Origin: CAYYJR01 sp964472305
Lineage (GTDB): Bacteria; Armatimonadota; Hebobacteria; CAIYQO01
Direction of reading: 5' to 3'
DNA length: 64,000 nucleotides
NCBI GenBank assembly: GCA_964472305.1
Contig: CAYYJR010000022.1
Coordinates: 1 to 64,000 of the forward strand
The position numbers and the translations under genes are program-made. Positions within the stretch are counted from its first letter, which is position 1. Every line of letters starts with the position of its first letter. Below, in pieces: positions 61,385 through 64,000 of this stretch. The notes under the pieces were generated by a model that saw only the letters and a program-made list of their open reading frames with translations, searched no databases and was not told the DNA's origin.

Positions 61385-62149
61385 ATGAAAATTACATTTC
61401 TCGGCACTGGCAATGCGTTCGCACCCCAGCGCGATTGGGGTTGCATCCTGGTGAATGAATCAATTCTCCTCGATGCCGGTCCCAGCTTGCTGGTGAACCT
61501 GAAGCGCCTGGCGCTGGACCCCACGCACATCAACTACATTTTTATTACGCATTTCCACGCCGATCATTTTTTTGGTTTGCCGTTCCTGCTGCTCGAATAT
61601 CTGTTCGTCTCGCCCACCGATACCCCGCTGACCATTGTCGGCCCGCCGGGCGTGGAAACACTGATCCGCAACACCATGACGCTGGCGTATCCCGACATTA
61701 TGCAGCACGGGTGGCCGCGTCCCATCTGCTTCGTCGAAGCCCAGCCCGGCACGGCGACCACCATCGATGGCCTGACCTTCACCGCGGTGGAGATGGATCA
61801 CGGCACGGAAATCATCATCCCCTACGGTTACCGCATTACGCTGCCCGACGGCGAGTTAGCCTACAGCGGTGATACACGCATGACCGAGGCGCTCTTCGGT
61901 CTCGTCGAGCAGGCGCATGTGCTGATTCTGGAAGCCACCTCGGGGGAAACGTCGCCTATCCACCTTGGCCGCGACGCGCTGCGGCAGATTTTGCCGCATA
62001 TCATGAAAGATTCAGTGGTCTTCCTGAACCATCTGGATACCCTCAGCGCCGATCCGTGGTCGGATTTTAACGTGATTATCCCGCACGACCTGCAGACCTA
62101 CCAACTCAACTTTTCACCGGAGCACTCCCCCGAGGTGCGGCATGCCTGA
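61385..62149 (+). CDS. MBL-fold hydrolase (RNase Z-like)
   Basis: This 254-residue protein shows the metallo-beta-lactamase metal motif THFHADHFFGL, the later SGDTR strand with a metal Asp, and LNHL near the C-terminus. The opening MKITFLGTGNAFAPQ is typical of RNase Z/YhfI-type hydrolases. The exosite arm of true tRNase Z is absent, so tRNA 3' processing is not assured. Its stop overlaps the histidine kinase start by 8 bases, so the two are probably cotranslated. Confidence 0.85.
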   Translation: MKITFLGTGNAFAPQRDWGCILVNESILLDAGPSLLVNLKRLALDPTHINYIFITHFHADHFFGLPFLLLEYLFVSPTDTPLTIVGPPGVETLIRNTMTLAYPDIMQHGWPRPICFVEAQPGTATTIDGLTFTAVEMDHGTEIIIPYGYRITLPDGELAYSGDTRMTEALFGLVEQAHVLILEATSGETSPIHLGRDALRQILPHIMKDSVVFLNHLDTLSADPWSDFNVIIPHDLQTYQLNFSPEHSPEVRHA

Positions 62150-63485
62150 GGTCGACGTACAATCCGTGCCCGGCGAAAGCCTGGAGCGCCAACTTCAGCA
62201 GCGGAAACGCGAACTGGACGCGGTGCTGCGCATCACCCACGCGCTGCAATCCAAGCTGGAGCTGGACGAGTTGATGCGCCAGGCAGTGCTGGCGGCCATG
62301 TCCACCGTCGAGGCGGATACCGGCTCGCTGATTCTCCATGATGCCGAGCGCGGCAAGCTGGTCTTTCGCCATGCCGAAGGTCCGACCAAAGACAAAGTGA
62401 TGGGGCTGGAAATCGCCGACACGCAAGGCATCGCCGGCGAGGTGTTTCACTCCGGCAAATCGCGCATCAGCCACGACGTCACCACCGACCGCGCGCACAT
62501 CCTCGATATCGACCGCGCTGTCAGCTATCAAACCCGCAACATGATTACCGTTCCGCTGTTGGCCGGCAACGGCGAAGCCATCGGCGTCTTGCAAATCCTG
62601 AACAAGCAAAGCGGGCTGTTCGATGAAGATGACTTGGCGGTGGTGGAAGTGCTGGGCGCCCAGGTAGCCTCCGCCATCATCAACGCGCAACTGTATGAAC
62701 GCGCACAGGCGGCGGTGATTGTGGACCTGCTCGGGCAGATTTCCCACGACATCAAGAACCTGCTCACCCCGGTGTCGATGTCGGGCCAGACATTGCGCAT
62801 GATGTTCGACGATTTCCATGATCAGGTGTTGGCGGAACTGGCACGACCCGACACCACGGTCGAGGAGCTGGTGCCGGTCATTACGCAACAGGTGGAACAG
62901 ATTACCACCGACGTGGAAGAGATTTTTGAGATCTTTGACGAAAGCACGCAGATCGCCCAGCAGCGCACGAAAGAGCTGGCCGACACGGTGAAAGGGATGA
63001 CCTCGCCGCCTGTGTATGAAGTGGCGGACCTGAATGAAGTGGCGACGGGCGTGTGCCGTGTGCTGCGGCTGGTGGCCGAGCAGCACGGCGTCACCCTGTG
63101 CGAGGCGCTGGGCAAGGCGGTGCAGACCAGCTACGACGCCAAGCGCATGTATAATGCCGTCTACAACCTGGTCAACAATGCCATCGGCGCCACTCCCGAA
63201 GGCGGCAGCGTCACCGTGCGCACCTCCGCCAGCGAAGACGGCATCTTCCCCGACGGCCACTACGTGCAGGTGGCGATCACCGACACCGGCTGCGGCATGC
63301 CGCCGGAAACTGCCGCCATCCTCTTTACCGGCCGCGTGCGCAGCACCAAACCCGGCGGCACCGGCCTGGGCACGCGCGTCGTGCGCAACGTCATCGAAGC
63401 ACATGGCGGCAAGCTCTACGTCGATTCTGTGGAAGGCCAGGGTACCACCATCAGTGCCCGCATCCCCATTCGCCTGACGCGGTAG
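62142..63485 (+). CDS. GAF-domain sensor histidine kinase
   Basis: This 447-residue cytoplasmic kinase has a coiled coil, a GAF domain (about 40-185, with ADTGSLILHD and VPLLAGNGEAIGVLQILNK) and a catalytic module. Histidine phosphorylation is expected in QISHDIKNLLTP. Between the H box and the N box (NLVNNAIGAT) lies an unusually long helical stretch of about 100 residues. G1 is DTGCGMP and G2 is GGTGLGTRVV. No response regulator gene follows. No transmembrane segment is seen. Confidence 0.92.
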   Translation: MPEVDVQSVPGESLERQLQQRKRELDAVLRITHALQSKLELDELMRQAVLAAMSTVEADTGSLILHDAERGKLVFRHAEGPTKDKVMGLEIADTQGIAGEVFHSGKSRISHDVTTDRAHILDIDRAVSYQTRNMITVPLLAGNGEAIGVLQILNKQSGLFDEDDLAVVEVLGAQVASAIINAQLYERAQAAVIVDLLGQISHDIKNLLTPVSMSGQTLRMMFDDFHDQVLAELARPDTTVEELVPVITQQVEQITTDVEEIFEIFDESTQIAQQRTKELADTVKGMTSPPVYEVADLNEVATGVCRVLRLVAEQHGVTLCEALGKAVQTSYDAKRMYNAVYNLVNNAIGATPEGGSVTVRTSASEDGIFPDGHYVQVAITDTGCGMPPETAAILFTGRVRSTKPGGTGLGTRVVRNVIEAHGGKLYVDSVEGQGTTISARIPIRLTR

Positions 63486-63591
63486 ATGGATCAGGCGCGC
63501 TGCCGGGTCCGCTGACGGCGCTGGCCTGGATTGTCCCCCGCGCATGCGCATACCTCACCATGATCATTTTGCGTTTCACCCCGGCGACCCC

Positions 63592-63629
63592 TTGACATCT
63601 CGACTGTACATTCAATATGATTAATCATA
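63592..63629 (+). promoter_or_regulatory. Strong promoter with overlapping palindromic operator
   Basis: TTGACA (63592-63597) and TATGAT (63616-63621) are spaced by 18 bases. A perfect 14-bp palindrome TATGATTAATCATA (63616-63629) overlaps the -10 box and would block polymerase if bound. The following AbrB-type gene product is the obvious candidate for autoregulation. Confidence 0.65.
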
Positions 63630-63654
63630 CTTTTCATACTACTGTGAGGGTGTG

Positions 63655-63924
63655 ATGATCATTGATTCGGAAAGAATGGAAGATTGTTTCTATGGCTCGG
63701 CTACCTTAGGGGAGCGCGGCCAGGTGGTAATCCCGGCGGATGCGCGCCGAGATTGCGACATGCACCCCGGCGACAAGCTGCTGGTATTGCGCCACCCGCA
63801 TAATCCGCATATGCTGATTCTGGCTAAAATCGGCGAGATGCAGCAATTGCTGGAACAATATTCCCGCTTGCTGGAGAAAGCCAGCAAGCCCGCGCCGACC
63901 TCCACCCCCGGTGAAGAGCAGTAA
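63655..63924 (+). CDS. AbrB/SpoVT-like swapped-hairpin DNA-binding protein
   Basis: This 89-residue protein has the AbrB/MazE-type N-terminal motif SATLGERGQVVIPADARRDCDMHPGDKL followed by a beta strand (LLVLRHP) and a C-terminal helical extension (EMQQLLEQYSRLLEKA) that may be a dimer or partner-binding helix. It is longer than a simple MazE antitoxin, and no toxin gene follows closely. The start at 63655 has GAGGG upstream; a GTG at 63652 is in frame. It probably acts as a transcription regulator. Confidence 0.85.
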   Translation: MIIDSERMEDCFYGSATLGERGQVVIPADARRDCDMHPGDKLLVLRHPHNPHMLILAKIGEMQQLLEQYSRLLEKASKPAPTSTPGEEQ

Positions 63925-63936
63925 GGAATCCGTGCC

Positions 63937-64000
63937 ATGCGAAAAGTACCCATCGTTATCCTCTGCGTCGTTGTGCTGGCCGCGCTGGCCGTCGCGCCCG
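63937..64000 (+). CDS. Start of an exported or membrane protein (truncated by window end)
   Basis: The first 21 codons are visible, reading MRKVPIVILCVVVLAALAVAP, a typical signal peptide or transmembrane segment. AAGGA lies 8 bases upstream of the ATG. It follows the AbrB-type gene by 12 bases, so the two probably share a transcript. Its family cannot be told. Confidence 0.6.
   Translation, partial: MRKVPIVILCVVVLAALAVAP

Overview
This window is chromosomal DNA from a GC-rich, diderm (outer-membrane) bacterium outside the well-studied phyla. Outer-membrane evidence is an LpxD acyltransferase, an MlaF/MlaD lipid-transport pair whose MlaD ends in a beta-strand-rich domain, and a lipoprotein signal. 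The gene mix (MglA-type GTPase with roadblock protein, DUF4091 and UroD-like proteins, a TIGR03790 secreted protein, a quinate-5-dehydrogenase-like conserved protein) resembles Armatimonadota and related Terrabacteria. That placement is an inference from gene content only. I saw no rRNA, tRNA, CRISPR array or complete insertion sequence.

Layout. 0.3-6.8 kb: small heat-shock protein, then a long plus-strand operon (YbaB, LarA-like protein, PlsC, DUF58 protein, MlaF, MlaD). 6.9-10.7 kb: minus-strand LysE-type exporter, ThiE, M48 protease and a metallo-beta-lactamase nuclease with a clamp-binding C-terminus. 11-13.6 kb: SRPBCC protein, STAS anti-sigma antagonist, methyltransferase and LarE. 13.7-16.75 kb: an apparent operon for a membrane protein, MglA GTPase, roadblock protein and DUF4388 protein, with its own promoter and a strong bidirectional terminator. 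16.8-25.2 kb: sugar-related genes (FucI-like isomerase, TIM-barrel isomerase, DUF4091 hydrolase, UroD-like protein) mixed with LpxD and an archaemetzincin-like protein. 25.2-29.2 kb: an accessory segment with a 1039-residue PLD-nuclease/helicase protein followed by about 0.6 kb of AT-richer DNA with gene remnants. 29.2-35.4 kb: MiaA, SGNH hydrolase, alpha-galactosidase-like GH36 and an FAD oxidoreductase.

35.4-43.6 kb is the most coherent system: a nitric oxide defence cluster. It holds a ferredoxin, NnrS with DUF1858 domains at both ends, a DUF2249 protein, an RIC/ScdA di-iron repair protein, an Fnr-family regulator, quinol NO reductase, and a sulfite/nitrite-reductase-like Fe-S protein with a disrupted N-terminus. 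Three Crp/Fnr-type palindromes lie 40.5-41.5 bp upstream of inferred transcription starts, the class II activator position. They probably form a local regulon of the regulator encoded in the cluster. No nitrite reductase or N2O reductase is present, so detoxification seems more likely than full denitrification.

43.6-64 kb is mostly housekeeping: secreted ankyrin protein, FAH-family hydrolase, DapB, DnaE, a conserved quinate-5-dehydrogenase-like protein, DusB, and a minus-strand run of SmpB, a fused 5-formyl-THF cyclo-ligase/dihydroneopterin aldolase, a giant TIGR03790 protein and a DUF1460 protein. The window ends with an LmeA-like lipoprotein, an MBL hydrolase, a GAF histidine kinase, an AbrB-type regulator with a palindromic promoter, and the first codons of an exported protein.
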